Assembly (NCBI GenBank): GCA_018780805.1
Contig: JADMJD010000227.1
Location: 1 to 36,547 of the forward strand
Length of the DNA: 36,547 bases
Direction: 5' to 3'
Origin: Rubrivivax sp.
GTDB taxonomy: Bacteria; Pseudomonadota; Gammaproteobacteria; Burkholderiales; Burkholderiaceae_C
Below are positions 23,072 to 29,972 of the stretch, one piece after another (position 1 is the first letter of the stretch; every line of letters starts with the position of its first letter). The position numbers were made by a program, and so were the translations under genes. The notes beneath the pieces are model-generated. The model was given only the letters and a program-made list of their open reading frames with translations. It was not told where the DNA came from and did no database searches.

Positions 23072-25308
23072 GCAAGCTCGCGACCATGGCCCGTCGCAGT
23101 TTCCTGATCGGCTCGGCCGCCGTCGCCGGTGGCGTCGCCTTCGGCGTCTACAAGTTTCGGCAGGAGGCGCCCAACCCGCTGCTGGACGACCTGGCGCAAG
23201 GCGCCACCGCGCTCACGCCCTACGTGCGTATCGATGACCAGGGCGTGACGCTCATCACCCCACGTGCCGAGATGGGGCAAGGCATCCACACCACGCTCGC
23301 GGCGCTGGTGGCCGAAGAACTGGATGTGGCCTGGGACAGCATCCGTGTGGACCACGGCCCGCCCGGCGCGGCCTATTACAACCGTGCCCTGGTGGAACAC
23401 AGCGTCCCGTTTTCCGACCTGGACCAGAGCACGTCGGCCGAAGCCATGCGCGGCGCCATGCGCGTGATGGCCAAGCTGTTGCCCCTGCAGATCACCGGCG
23501 GCTCTTCCAACGTGGCCGACCTGTTTGATCGCATGCGTGGGGCCGGCGCGGCGGCGCGCTTCGCGCTGGTGGCGGCTGCGGCGCAGAAGCTCGGCCTGCC
23601 GGCAGCGCAACTGAAAACCGAAAACGGCCACGTGCTCGCCCCCGACGGCCGGCGCCTGACCTACCTGGAACTGGCGCCGGCCGCTGCGAAGATCGAGCTG
23701 CCAGCCAGCCCGCTGCTCAAAGCCCGCGAGCAGTGGCGCTATCTCGGCAAGTCGATGCCGCGGGTCGACATGGTGGCCAAGTGCACCGGCACGGCCACCT
23801 TCGGCATCGACGTGCGGCTGCCTGACATGGTGTTCGCCACCGTGCGCATGAATCCGGCAAAAGGCGCGGCTCTGATCAAGTTTGACGCGGCCGCCGCCAA
23901 GGCCATGCGCGGCGTGTTGAAGGTGGTTGAGCTGCCCGGCGGCACTGCTGTCATCGCCGACAACACCTGGCGCGCCTTCAAGGCCGTCGAGGCTGTTCAG
24001 TGCGACTGGGCCGCGCCCGGCTACCCCGCCAGCACGGCGGCGATGATGGACGCCGTGGTCGCATCGATGGCCGACCAGGCCCGCGACAGCCGGCTGCGCG
24101 ACGACGGGAACGTCGACAAGGCACTGGCCGGCGCCACGGTGCTGGAGGCCGAGTACCGCGTGCCCTTCCTGGCGCACGCCACGATGGAGCCGATGAACGC
24201 CGTGGCCTGGCTGCATGACGGCCAACTCGACATCTGGGCCGGCGTGCAGAACCCCACCTCAGCGCGCGACCTGGCGGCCAAGGCCGCTGGCCTGGCCACC
24301 ACCCAGGTGCACCTGCACGTCATGCTGATGGGCGGTGGCTTCGGCCGGCGCCTCGAGGCGGACTACGTGGTGCAGGCCACGCGGCTGGCCGTGGCGATGG
24401 CGGGCAAGCCGGTCAAGCTGACCTGGCGCCGCGAGGAGGACATGGCGCAGGACTTCTACCGCCCCGCGGCCATGGCGCATTTGCGTGGTTCGTTGGCCCG
24501 CAAGCAGGTGGATGCGCTGGACGTGCAGGTAGCCTCGTTGTCGGTGGTCGAATCGAACCTTGGCCGCATGGGTCTGCCGGCCCTGGGCCCGGACGCGAAG
24601 ATCGTCGAAGGGGCCTACGACCAGCCCTACGACATCGCCAACTTCCGCGCCACGGCCTACCGCACGCCGGCGGGACGGCCCGTGACCTACACGCGCTCGG
24701 TTGGCAACTCCTACAACGGGTTCTTCATCGAGAGCTTCATCGATGAACTGGCCGCGCAGGCCAGCGTCGACCCGCTGAAGATGCGGCTGGAATTGCTCAG
24801 CCACGAGCCATCACGCCAGGTGCTCTCGGCAGTGGCCGCGATGTCGGGCTGGGGCCAGCCGCTCGCCGCCGGCCGCGGGCGCGGGGTGGCCTACCACCTG
24901 TGCCGCGGGGTGCCGGTGGCCCAGGTGGTCGAGATCACGGTGACGCAGCAAGGCGTGAAGATCGACAAGGTCTTCGTCGCCGTCGATGTGGGCACGGCAC
25001 TGGACCCGCGCAACCTCGAGGCGCAAGTGCAGTCGGGCGTGATCTTCGGGCTCAGCAGCGCGCTGTACGGCGAGATCACCTTTTCCAAGGGCGCGGCCGA
25101 GCAGAGCAACTTCCACAACTACCCCGTGCTGCGCATGCATCAGGCGCCTCGGATCGTGGTCAAGGTGCTGGAGAGCGGCGACCCGATACGCGGCGTGGGT
25201 GAAATCGGCGTGCCGCCGGTGGCCCCTGCGCTGGCCAATGCGATCTTCCAGGCCACCGGGAAGCGCATTCGTGAGCTGCCGCTGGGCAAGCACATCAACT
25301 TTGCGTGA
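23068..25308 (+). CDS. Molybdopterin-binding large subunit of an aldehyde/N-heterocycle oxidoreductase (IorB-like)
   Basis: A 746-residue Mo-cofactor subunit. A Tat signal with the twin arginines in [20 protein letters not shown] indicates export to the periplasm with the folded small subunit. Family motifs include [20 protein letters not shown] near residue 68, [18 protein letters not shown] (Mo-cofactor site), and the catalytic glutamate near the C-terminus in [18 protein letters not shown]. Relatives oxidise isoquinoline, aldehydes or nicotinate-like compounds; the substrate here cannot be read. No cytochrome c subunit or XdhC-type maturation gene lies in the window. The ATG at 23068 overlaps the small subunit's stop by 4 bp. 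Confidence 0.92.
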   Translation: MSKLATMARRSFLIGSAAVAGGVAFGVYKFRQEAPNPLLDDLAQGATALTPYVRIDDQGVTLITPRAEMGQGIHTTLAALVAEELDVAWDSIRVDHGPPGAAYYNRALVEHSVPFSDLDQSTSAEAMRGAMRVMAKLLPLQITGGSSNVADLFDRMRGAGAAARFALVAAAAQKLGLPAAQLKTENGHVLAPDGRRLTYLELAPAAAKIELPASPLLKAREQWRYLGKSMPRVDMVAKCTGTATFGIDVRLPDMVFATVRMNPAKGAALIKFDAAAAKAMRGVLKVVELPGGTAVIADNTWRAFKAVEAVQCDWAAPGYPASTAAMMDAVVASMADQARDSRLRDDGNVDKALAGATVLEAEYRVPFLAHATMEPMNAVAWLHDGQLDIWAGVQNPTSARDLAAKAAGLATTQVHLHVMLMGGGFGRRLEADYVVQATRLAVAMAGKPVKLTWRREEDMAQDFYRPAAMAHLRGSLARKQVDALDVQVASLSVVESNLGRMGLPALGPDAKIVEGAYDQPYDIANFRATAYRTPAGRPVTYTRSVGNSYNGFFIESFIDELAAQASVDPLKMRLELLSHEPSRQVLSAVAAMSGWGQPLAAGRGRGVAYHLCRGVPVAQVVEITVTQQGVKIDKVFVAVDVGTALDPRNLEAQVQSGVIFGLSSALYGEITFSKGAAEQSNFHNYPVLRMHQAPRIVVKVLESGDPIRGVGEIGVPPVAPALANAIFQATGKRIRELPLGKHINFA

Positions 25309-25480
25309 AGGCAAGCGCAGCGAATGGGCACGTCCGATCCACCGCGGAGACGTCATTCAGTGGCCTACCGGACAACGCGCCATTCCGTGCAGCTGCCGTG
25401 GGCGCGTTGTTGATTGGCGGCCATTGCCCGGGCGACGCCGCAAATCAGACTGGCGTGCCAGGTCCCAAACGTCGCGGTGT

Positions 25481-25497
25481 CAACTCAGTCTGAGTTG
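25481..25497. promoter_or_regulatory. 17-bp palindrome CAACTCAG-T-CTGAGTTG
   Basis: Perfect 8-bp arms around a single T, 172 bp after the iorB-like stop. With such a short centre it is more likely a protein-binding site than an RNA hairpin. The binding protein is unknown. Confidence 0.5.
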
Positions 25498-25515
25498 TGA
25501 ACTTGAAGAGGCTCG

Positions 25516-25539
25516 TTGATGATTTGGTCGCATCATCAA
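25516..25539. promoter_or_regulatory. Dyad TTGATGAT-N8-ATCATCAA
   Basis: Perfect 8-bp arms (25516-25523 and 25532-25539) with an 8-bp spacer. It resembles an FNR-type TTGAT/ATCAA site, but the spacing between TTGAT and ATCAA is 14 instead of 4, so it is not an FNR box. It lies at the start of the AT-rich stretch. Confidence 0.45.
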
Positions 25540-25585
25540 TGGGATCCTATAACTCGTTGATTTATAAAGATTTTTTTACCTCCCG

Positions 25586-25600
25586 TCACTCCCACTCCAT
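25586..25600 (-). other. guaA 3'-end-like attachment sequence
   Basis: On the minus strand ATGGAGTGGGAGTGA encodes the peptide MEWE followed by TGA, like the terminal IEWE-stop of GMP synthase (guaA). The DNA upstream of it does not encode the rest of GuaA. The GAGTGGGAGTGA core at the guaA terminus is a known integration target of a family of genomic islands. A detached copy would mark the far end (att site) of such an island or its remnant. The sequence downstream on this strand is AT-rich. No integrase gene is adjacent. Confidence 0.4.
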
Positions 25601-25781
25601 TGTCAATAGGCTGGTGCCGCTCATAGGCAAAACGGGCTGCGCGTTGGCCGAAGATCGGCTCGATACCGACAAATCTACCGTCGCGTTCGACGCCACTGCC
25701 CGCGGCTCCTTTGCCTCGAATTCGGGCGAAGCTGGTTCGCGGCAGGGGGTGGAGAGCGAAAACGGCATGCCCTGGTATGCA

Positions 25782-25845
25782 ATGACGGTATCAATCGGCC
25801 GCTCCAGAGAGCGAATGACGGTATCGAAGCGTGCGATGACGGTAT
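25782..25845. repeat. Three direct repeats of ATGACGGTAT
   Basis: Perfect 10-bp copies lie at 25782-25791, 25815-25824 and 25836-25845, with start-to-start distances of 33 and 21 bp (about three and two helical turns). They could be tandem operators or replication-type iterons. Because both distances are multiples of three and frames are open on both strands, a coding repeat cannot be excluded. Confidence 0.6.
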
Positions 25846-25941
25846 TTCCCGCAAAGACCGGACAAGCGTCCAGAGCGTCGGAGTACTGCACCGGATGCAG
25901 GCTTCGGCGACGACCAAGGTCGTCGCTGCGCGGGGACGATA

Positions 25942-26256
25942 TCACCCGCAACAGGCACCGCCTGAGCAGCAGGAACCGCCCTGGGCGCGCGCCGAAGGCC
26001 CTGCGGCGTCGGCGATGCGGGTGATCTGGATTCGCCACACTGCCGGGCCCGCTTCCAATGCGTCCCACTCGTACTGCCCGAACGCTCGGTCTTCGAACTG
26101 GAAGTGCAAAGGCTGCGGATTGTGGTCGTTCACGAGCTGCAGCGCCTGTCCGGTGGCCAGGGCATCGAAGCGCCCGAAGATGAGCGGGTGGCGCTCCCGC
26201 GGCGGGATGGTCCGCAGGTCGAGCGTGAAGGTGGGTTGAATCAAGGTGGTTGTCAT
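25942..26256 (-). CDS. DUF2249 domain protein with Cys-rich tail
   Basis: A 104-residue DUF2249 protein (TusA-like fold), a family frequently encoded with denitrification and NO-response genes. The domain is recognised by LDLRTIPPRERHPLIFGRFD, followed by LVNDHNPQPLHFQFE. After the domain a short Ala/Gly linker leads to the C-terminal SCCSGGACCG, with four cysteines that could bind metal or a cluster. The function is unknown; a redox or electron-transfer role is speculative. It lies 77 bp downstream of nnrS on the same strand and is probably co-transcribed under NsrR control. Start ATG at 26256. Confidence 0.8.
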   Translation of the reverse strand: MTTTLIQPTFTLDLRTIPPRERHPLIFGRFDALATGQALQLVNDHNPQPLHFQFEDRAFGQYEWDALEAGPAVWRIQITRIADAAGPSARAQGGSCCSGGACCG

Positions 26257-26333
26257 GGGAGCCTTTCAGGGGTGAAGTGGGCACCGGGGGCGTGCGAATC
26301 GGCGCGCTGGGTGCGGTGAGGAAACAGGAACGC

Positions 26334-27548
26334 TCAGCCGTCCTTGCCATCCAGGCGGCTGCTCAGCAGCCAGGGTGTGAAGACCCAGAGGTAGAGCGCA
26401 AAGGCGATGGCCCAAGTGGATGCCGCCAGCACCAGCCAGCTCGTCGTGTGCGCCGGTGCCAACGTGGGCAGCAGCACGCGGGCGACGGCAGCACTGGCCA
26501 CCAGCAGATAGGCGGCCACTTCCAGGCGCGAGACTTTCAGCGCCCGCCCGGTGTGACCCCGAGCCGTGCGGGTGACCATGCCGATGATCAGCCCCGCTGT
26601 GGCGCCCACGGCCAGGGCGTGGATACCGACCGAAGCGGCCACGCCACCCACCTGCGCCCAGGCCAGCAGGCCGAAGCCGACAGGCAACCACGCATAGGCC
26701 GCATGCAGCACCCACAGGATGGGGCGCGCCCGTGTGCGCCAGGGCTGCCAGTGCCACAACCGAGCCAGATGCAACAGGGCCGCCAGGGCGAGCCCCACGG
26801 CCGTGGCCGGATGGGCGGGCAGCAGCACCCAGGCCGCCAAAGACGCCACTGTGACCGCCAGCGTGCTGCGTTCCAGCCCAGCAGGCACCTTCAGCTGCCG
26901 GCCCGGCAATGCCGACATCGTGAACGCCGGTATCACCCGCCCGGCGATGACGCACTCGATCATCACGATCAGGGCCAGCCCCGCGTGCAAGGCCCGCAGC
27001 GGATCAACGCGCAACCAGCCCAGCACGGCAGCGTGGAACATCAGGTTTGCTGTAGCCATCAGCAGCAGGATGACGACCAAGGGCAGGTTGCGGCGGTTGC
27101 CGGCCTTCAGCAGCACGCGGGCCAGGACCCAGGCCACCCAAGGCAGCAAGGCCATGTCCAGCAGGGCATAGACCGCATACGGCAACCCGAGCGCAGCCAG
27201 CCGCGCCGCCAGCCACAACCCCGCCATGGCGGCCAGCGTGGCACCCCGTGGCGTGGCCAGCCCCGTCCACGCTTTGCCGGCCGTGAGCAGGAAGCCCACG
27301 ATCACCGCCATCGCAAACCCGAAGAGCATCTCGTGGGCGTGCCAGAACAACGGCGGCATCGTCGTCGGCAGCGTCACCCAGCCCAGCAGGCCCGCGATCC
27401 AGTACGGCACCGCATACAGCGCGAACGCGGCCGCGCCCAGGTAGAACGGCCGGAAGCCCAGGCGAAACAACGGCCAGCCGGGCAGTGGGAAGTCCGCGCT
27501 GGGTGCCCGAGGCGCGGCATCGGTGCCCTTGATTGAAAGATGCAACAT
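26334..27548 (-). CDS. nnrS: NnrS family protein
   Basis: A 404-residue heme- and copper-containing membrane protein of the NnrS family, linked to resistance against nitric oxide stress. About twelve hydrophobic segments are visible. The family motif FWHAHEMLFGFAMAVIVGFL followed by LTAGKAWTG lies near residues 65-95, and a further conserved stretch, IAGRVIPAFTMSALPG, lies near residue 210. The ATG at 27548 lies seven bases after a -10-like TAACAT, so the mRNA may be leaderless. An NsrR operator overlaps both the -10 and the start codon. The DUF2249 gene follows, while nsrR is divergent. Confidence 0.93.
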   Translation of the reverse strand: MLHLSIKGTDAAPRAPSADFPLPGWPLFRLGFRPFYLGAAAFALYAVPYWIAGLLGWVTLPTTMPPLFWHAHEMLFGFAMAVIVGFLLTAGKAWTGLATPRGATLAAMAGLWLAARLAALGLPYAVYALLDMALLPWVAWVLARVLLKAGNRRNLPLVVILLLMATANLMFHAAVLGWLRVDPLRALHAGLALIVMIECVIAGRVIPAFTMSALPGRQLKVPAGLERSTLAVTVASLAAWVLLPAHPATAVGLALAALLHLARLWHWQPWRTRARPILWVLHAAYAWLPVGFGLLAWAQVGGVAASVGIHALAVGATAGLIIGMVTRTARGHTGRALKVSRLEVAAYLLVASAAVARVLLPTLAPAHTTSWLVLAASTWAIAFALYLWVFTPWLLSSRLDGKDG

Positions 27549-27559
27549 GGATGCATGTT
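27537..27559. promoter_or_regulatory. NsrR operator overlapping the nnrS start
   Basis: Half-sites AAGATGCAACA (27537-27547) and GGATGCATGTT (27549-27559) flank a single T. This is the 11-1-11 dyad described for NsrR (AANATGCATTT-type halves). The site covers the nnrS start codon and its candidate -10 (TAACAT on the minus strand, 27560 to 27555; -35 TTGCTT at 27583 to 27578, 17-bp spacer). Repression of nnrS by NO-free NsrR is the expected result. Confidence 0.75.
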
Positions 27560-27560
27560 A

Positions 27561-27600
27561 TTGGCTCGTCGGCCTTAAAGCAATACACTGGATGCATCTT
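27561..27600 (+). promoter_or_regulatory. nsrR promoter with a single NsrR half-site
   Basis: A plausible sigma-70 promoter reads TTGGCT (27561-27566), a 17-bp spacer, then TACACT (27584-27589). GGATGCATCTT (27590-27600), a perfect NsrR-type half-site, follows at the expected transcription start; its partner half is poor. Weak autorepression of nsrR is likely. Confidence 0.5.
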
Positions 27601-27611
27601 TAGAGATCACC

Positions 27612-28145
27612 ATGCGTCTTTCCGAATACACCGACTACACGCTGCGCGTGCTGATGTACTGCGCCGCGCACCGCGAGCGCCTAGTCACGATTGGCGAGTT
27701 GGCTGAGCAACACGGCTTGTCGAAGAACCACCTGATGAAGGTCGTCAACGACCTCGCGCGCCAGGGCCTGCTGGAAACCACCCGCGGCCGCGGCGGTGGC
27801 CTGCGGCTGCTGGCCGAGCCCGGGTCCATCCGCATCGGCGACGTGGTGCGCGCCACCGAAACCGACTTCCGGCTGGTGGAGTGCTTCGACGCCACCACCA
27901 ACGCCTGCACGCTGACCCCGAGTTGCAGGCTCAAGCACCTGTTCGATGATGCGCTGAAGGGCTACTTCAAGGCGCTGGACGGCGCCACGCTGGCGGACAT
28001 GACGCACGGGCTGGCTCTGCCCAAGGTGGCCATCAGCCCTTCGCCGTCCGGCCGCCAGTTGCCCGCTGTGGTGGCTGCGAAGGAGTCCACGAAAGCCGCC
28101 GCAGCGACACCGCGGCGCCCGGTGCGCCCAGGCCGCGGCACTTGA
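27612..28145 (+). CDS. nsrR: NO-sensing Rrf2-family repressor NsrR
   Basis: A 177-residue Rrf2-family iron-sulfur regulator that releases DNA when nitric oxide attacks its cluster. The N-terminal winged helix (MRLSEYTDYTLRVLMYCAAH, then LAEQHGLSKNHLMKVVNDLA) is characteristic of NsrR. The three cluster cysteines are C91, C99 and C105 in the segment from ECFDATTNAC to PSC. The protein is longer than E. coli NsrR (141) because of a low-complexity basic C-terminal tail of about 35 residues, which looks dispensable. Start ATG at 27612. It is divergent from nnrS, and the hemerythrin-like gene follows 23 bp downstream. Confidence 0.92.
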   Translation: MRLSEYTDYTLRVLMYCAAHRERLVTIGELAEQHGLSKNHLMKVVNDLARQGLLETTRGRGGGLRLLAEPGSIRIGDVVRATETDFRLVECFDATTNACTLTPSCRLKHLFDDALKGYFKALDGATLADMTHGLALPKVAISPSPSGRQLPAVVAAKESTKAAAATPRRPVRPGRGT

Positions 28146-28168
28146 ACCCAGACAGGAGCACAGTCCCC

Positions 28169-28732
28169 ATGGCCCTCACCCTGCCCGGCCACAGCGCCCC
28201 TGCCGTCGGCTTCGAAGTGCCTCTGGAGATGCTGGCCGCCTGCCACGGGCGCGTGCAGCACCAGTGCGAGACCCTGCTGCGCCTGGTTGCCCATGTGCAG
28301 GGCCATGGTGCAGACCGCCCTGCGCAGGAGGCCGCGGCCGCCGTCATGCGCTACTTCGACACCGCCGCGCGCCACCATCACGACGACGAGGAGCAGGACC
28401 TGTTCCCCGCCCTGCTGGAGTCGATGGCCGGCTCGGACGCGGTCTGCCTGCGCAAACTGACCGCCTCGCTCTGCAGCGACCACCGCCAACTGGAACAGCG
28501 TTGGGCCGCCCTGCGGGAGCGGCTATCGCAAGTCACTCATGGCGCTGCATCAGCGCTGGCAGCCGCGGACGTGCCAGGCTTCGTGCAGTTGTACGAGCGG
28601 CACATCGCTCGCGAGGAAGCCGAGTTGCTGCCCATGGCTGCACGCTTGCTCAGCGAAGCCGAACTGGACCGCATCGGCCTGGCCATGCGGTCACGGCGCG
28701 GCGTGACCGAACCCAGCGTTCCTCAGGCCTGA
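28169..28732 (+). CDS. Hemerythrin-domain protein
   Basis: A 187-residue protein with a hemerythrin HHE-type four-helix bundle that can hold a di-iron site. The metal-binding residues are spread as expected: ACHGRVQHQCETLL, ARHHHDDEEQDLFPALLES, CSDHRQLEQRW and YERHIAREEAELLPMA. Members next to nsrR are thought to bind NO or oxygen, or to help repair iron-sulfur clusters; the specific role is not known here. The start is the ATG at 28169 with AGGAG ten bases upstream; an in-frame TTG at 28142 overlaps the nsrR stop. Its last 10 bp overlap the convergent nitroreductase gene. Confidence 0.85.
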   Translation: MALTLPGHSAPAVGFEVPLEMLAACHGRVQHQCETLLRLVAHVQGHGADRPAQEAAAAVMRYFDTAARHHHDDEEQDLFPALLESMAGSDAVCLRKLTASLCSDHRQLEQRWAALRERLSQVTHGAASALAAADVPGFVQLYERHIAREEAELLPMAARLLSEAELDRIGLAMRSRRGVTEPSVPQA

Positions 28733-29304
28733 GGTGCCTGCCAGTTGCTGAGGGCTGGCGACGCTGCCGTACCCGCCTTGGGATGCGCCGCCCGGGTGGG
28801 CCGGCCGGCGATGACCCAGTTCGCCAACTGTTCCCCCGGCCCGCAGAACGCGGTGTGCACGGCTGGGTCGGACACCGATGCACCACTCAGCGCCTTGGCG
28901 CCGAAGCCCATCAGGTGCAGGGCGTTCATGAAGTTCATCAGCGCCGCACCCACGCACAGCCACTGTTCGTGAGGTGGCACGTCTGGCACGTCATCACGCA
29001 CACGGGCCACCAGCGCAGCCAGCCCAGGCCCGTTGTAAGCCCGCGCACGGGCACGTTCGATCTCGTCTGGCGCCTGCCCCCGCTGTTGCGCGCCTGCAGC
29101 GAACAGCGCGGCGAGGTCCGGGCGCTCTGCATCACCCACCACGACAAAGCGGAACGGCCGCAATCCGCCATGGTCGGGAGCCCGCAAAGCCAGGGCGGCG
29201 GCCTGGGCCCACTGCGCGACGTTTGGGCCTGGCGGTGCCAGGTACTTCGGGCCAACGGAGTAGCGCTGCCCGAGCAACGCCAGCAGTTTTTCCTCGGCAC
29301 TCAC
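28723..29304 (-). CDS. Nitroreductase-family protein
   Basis: A 193-residue FMN-dependent nitroreductase-like flavoprotein, similar in length to the minimal YdjA-type enzymes. Recognisable are the N-terminal flavin-binding region LALRAPDHGGLRPFRFVVVG, the helix QWLCVGAALMNFMNALHLMG, and FCGPGEQLANWVIAGRP near the end. The substrate is unknown. The start is a GTG at 29304 overlapping the narL stop (GTGA), so it is coupled to the nitrate-sensing regulator genes. This suggests expression together with nitrate respiration. Alternatively it merely rides on the narXL transcript. Confidence 0.85.
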   Translation of the reverse strand: MSAEEKLLALLGQRYSVGPKYLAPPGPNVAQWAQAAALALRAPDHGGLRPFRFVVVGDAERPDLAALFAAGAQQRGQAPDEIERARARAYNGPGLAALVARVRDDVPDVPPHEQWLCVGAALMNFMNALHLMGFGAKALSGASVSDPAVHTAFCGPGEQLANWVIAGRPTRAAHPKAGTAASPALSNWQAPQA

Positions 29305-29972
29305 CCTGACCGCCCTGCCATGTAGACGGCCGCCTGCACCCGCGAGCTGAGGTTCAGCTTGCGCAGGATGTGCTGCACGTGGATCTTCACCGTGGCTTCT
29401 GCGATGTTCAGGTCGCGCGCCACTTCCTTGTTGCTGGCGCCCTTGGCGATCAAGGCCAGGATCTCTCGCTCGCGCGGCGAAAGGCTGTGGATGGGGTCCG
29501 TGTCGACAGCGGGCGGCGGCGGCGAAGCCGTGCCCTGCCCGGCCTGGAAGGCGCTCACCAGCTTGCTCGTCATCTCGGGGCTGACGACCGACTCACCGGC
29601 CATCGTGCGCTGGATGGCGGCGGCCAGCATCTCGCTGTCCATGGTCTTGAGCAGATAGCCGCGGGCGCCGCCGCGCAGGGCGGCTGCCAGGTCACGCTCG
29701 TCTTCGCTGACGGTGAGCATCAGCACGCGGGCCTGCGGCGCCACCGCCTTGAACCCGGCCAGCGCGTCGACGCCGTTCACGCCCGGCATGTGATTGTCCA
29801 GCAGGATGATGTCGGGCTGCGATTCCGAGGCCCGCTGGTGCGCCTCGTTGGCGTCGCCGGCTTCGGCCACCACCTGGAAACGCGCGTCGCCCGCCAGCAG
29901 CGCAATCAAACCGCGGCGGAACAGCGTGTGGTCGTCGACAACCAGCACGCGGATGGCAGCGGCGGCCGTCAT
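29301..29972 (-). CDS. narL: Nitrate/nitrite response regulator NarL
   Basis: A 223-residue NarL/FixJ-family response regulator. The receiver domain (about 7-125) has the DD pair in VLVVDDHTLF, phospho-acceptor D59 in ILLDNHMPGVNG and the conserved Lys in YLLKTMDSEM. The LuxR-type helix-turn-helix (about 155-215) reads LSPREREILALIAKGASNKE followed by LNIAEATVKIHVQHILRKL. The ATG at 29972 overlaps the narX stop by 4 bp. With NarX it would control the nitrate reductase operon nearby; NarL heptamer sites would lie upstream of narG or narK, outside this window. Confidence 0.92.
   Translation of the reverse strand: MTAAAAIRVLVVDDHTLFRRGLIALLAGDARFQVVAEAGDANEAHQRASESQPDIILLDNHMPGVNGVDALAGFKAVAPQARVLMLTVSEDERDLAAALRGGARGYLLKTMDSEMLAAAIQRTMAGESVVSPEMTSKLVSAFQAGQGTASPPPPAVDTDPIHSLSPREREILALIAKGASNKEVARDLNIAEATVKIHVQHILRKLNLSSRVQAAVYMAGRSG

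Larger units (their letters stand above)
25309..25941. other. 633-bp gene-poor, partly AT-rich stretch full of short repeats
   Basis: No convincing gene was found, although long frames are open on both strands. Positions of about 25490-25610 are clearly AT-rich compared with the surroundings (for example ATTTATAAAGATTTTTTT). The stretch contains a 17-bp palindrome, a dyad with 8-bp arms, a copy of the guaA 3' end and three ATGACGGTAT repeats, each listed separately. The combination suggests the edge or remnant of an integrated element. Confidence 0.5.

Noticed and set aside
25516..25539. FNR box
   Set aside because: TTGAT and ATCAA are present but separated by 14 bp instead of the 4 bp needed for an FNR dimer.
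25497..26024. 175-codon plus-strand frame starting GTG in the AT-rich patch
   Set aside because: It has no domain, no ribosome-binding site, changes composition midway and overlaps the DUF2249 gene antisense. It is more likely non-coding with repeats.
25586..26350. 254-codon minus-strand frame ending in MEWE
   Set aside because: The first part is a frame-shifted shadow of the DUF2249 gene and the rest has no family character. Only the terminal guaA-like sequence is kept, as a candidate att site.
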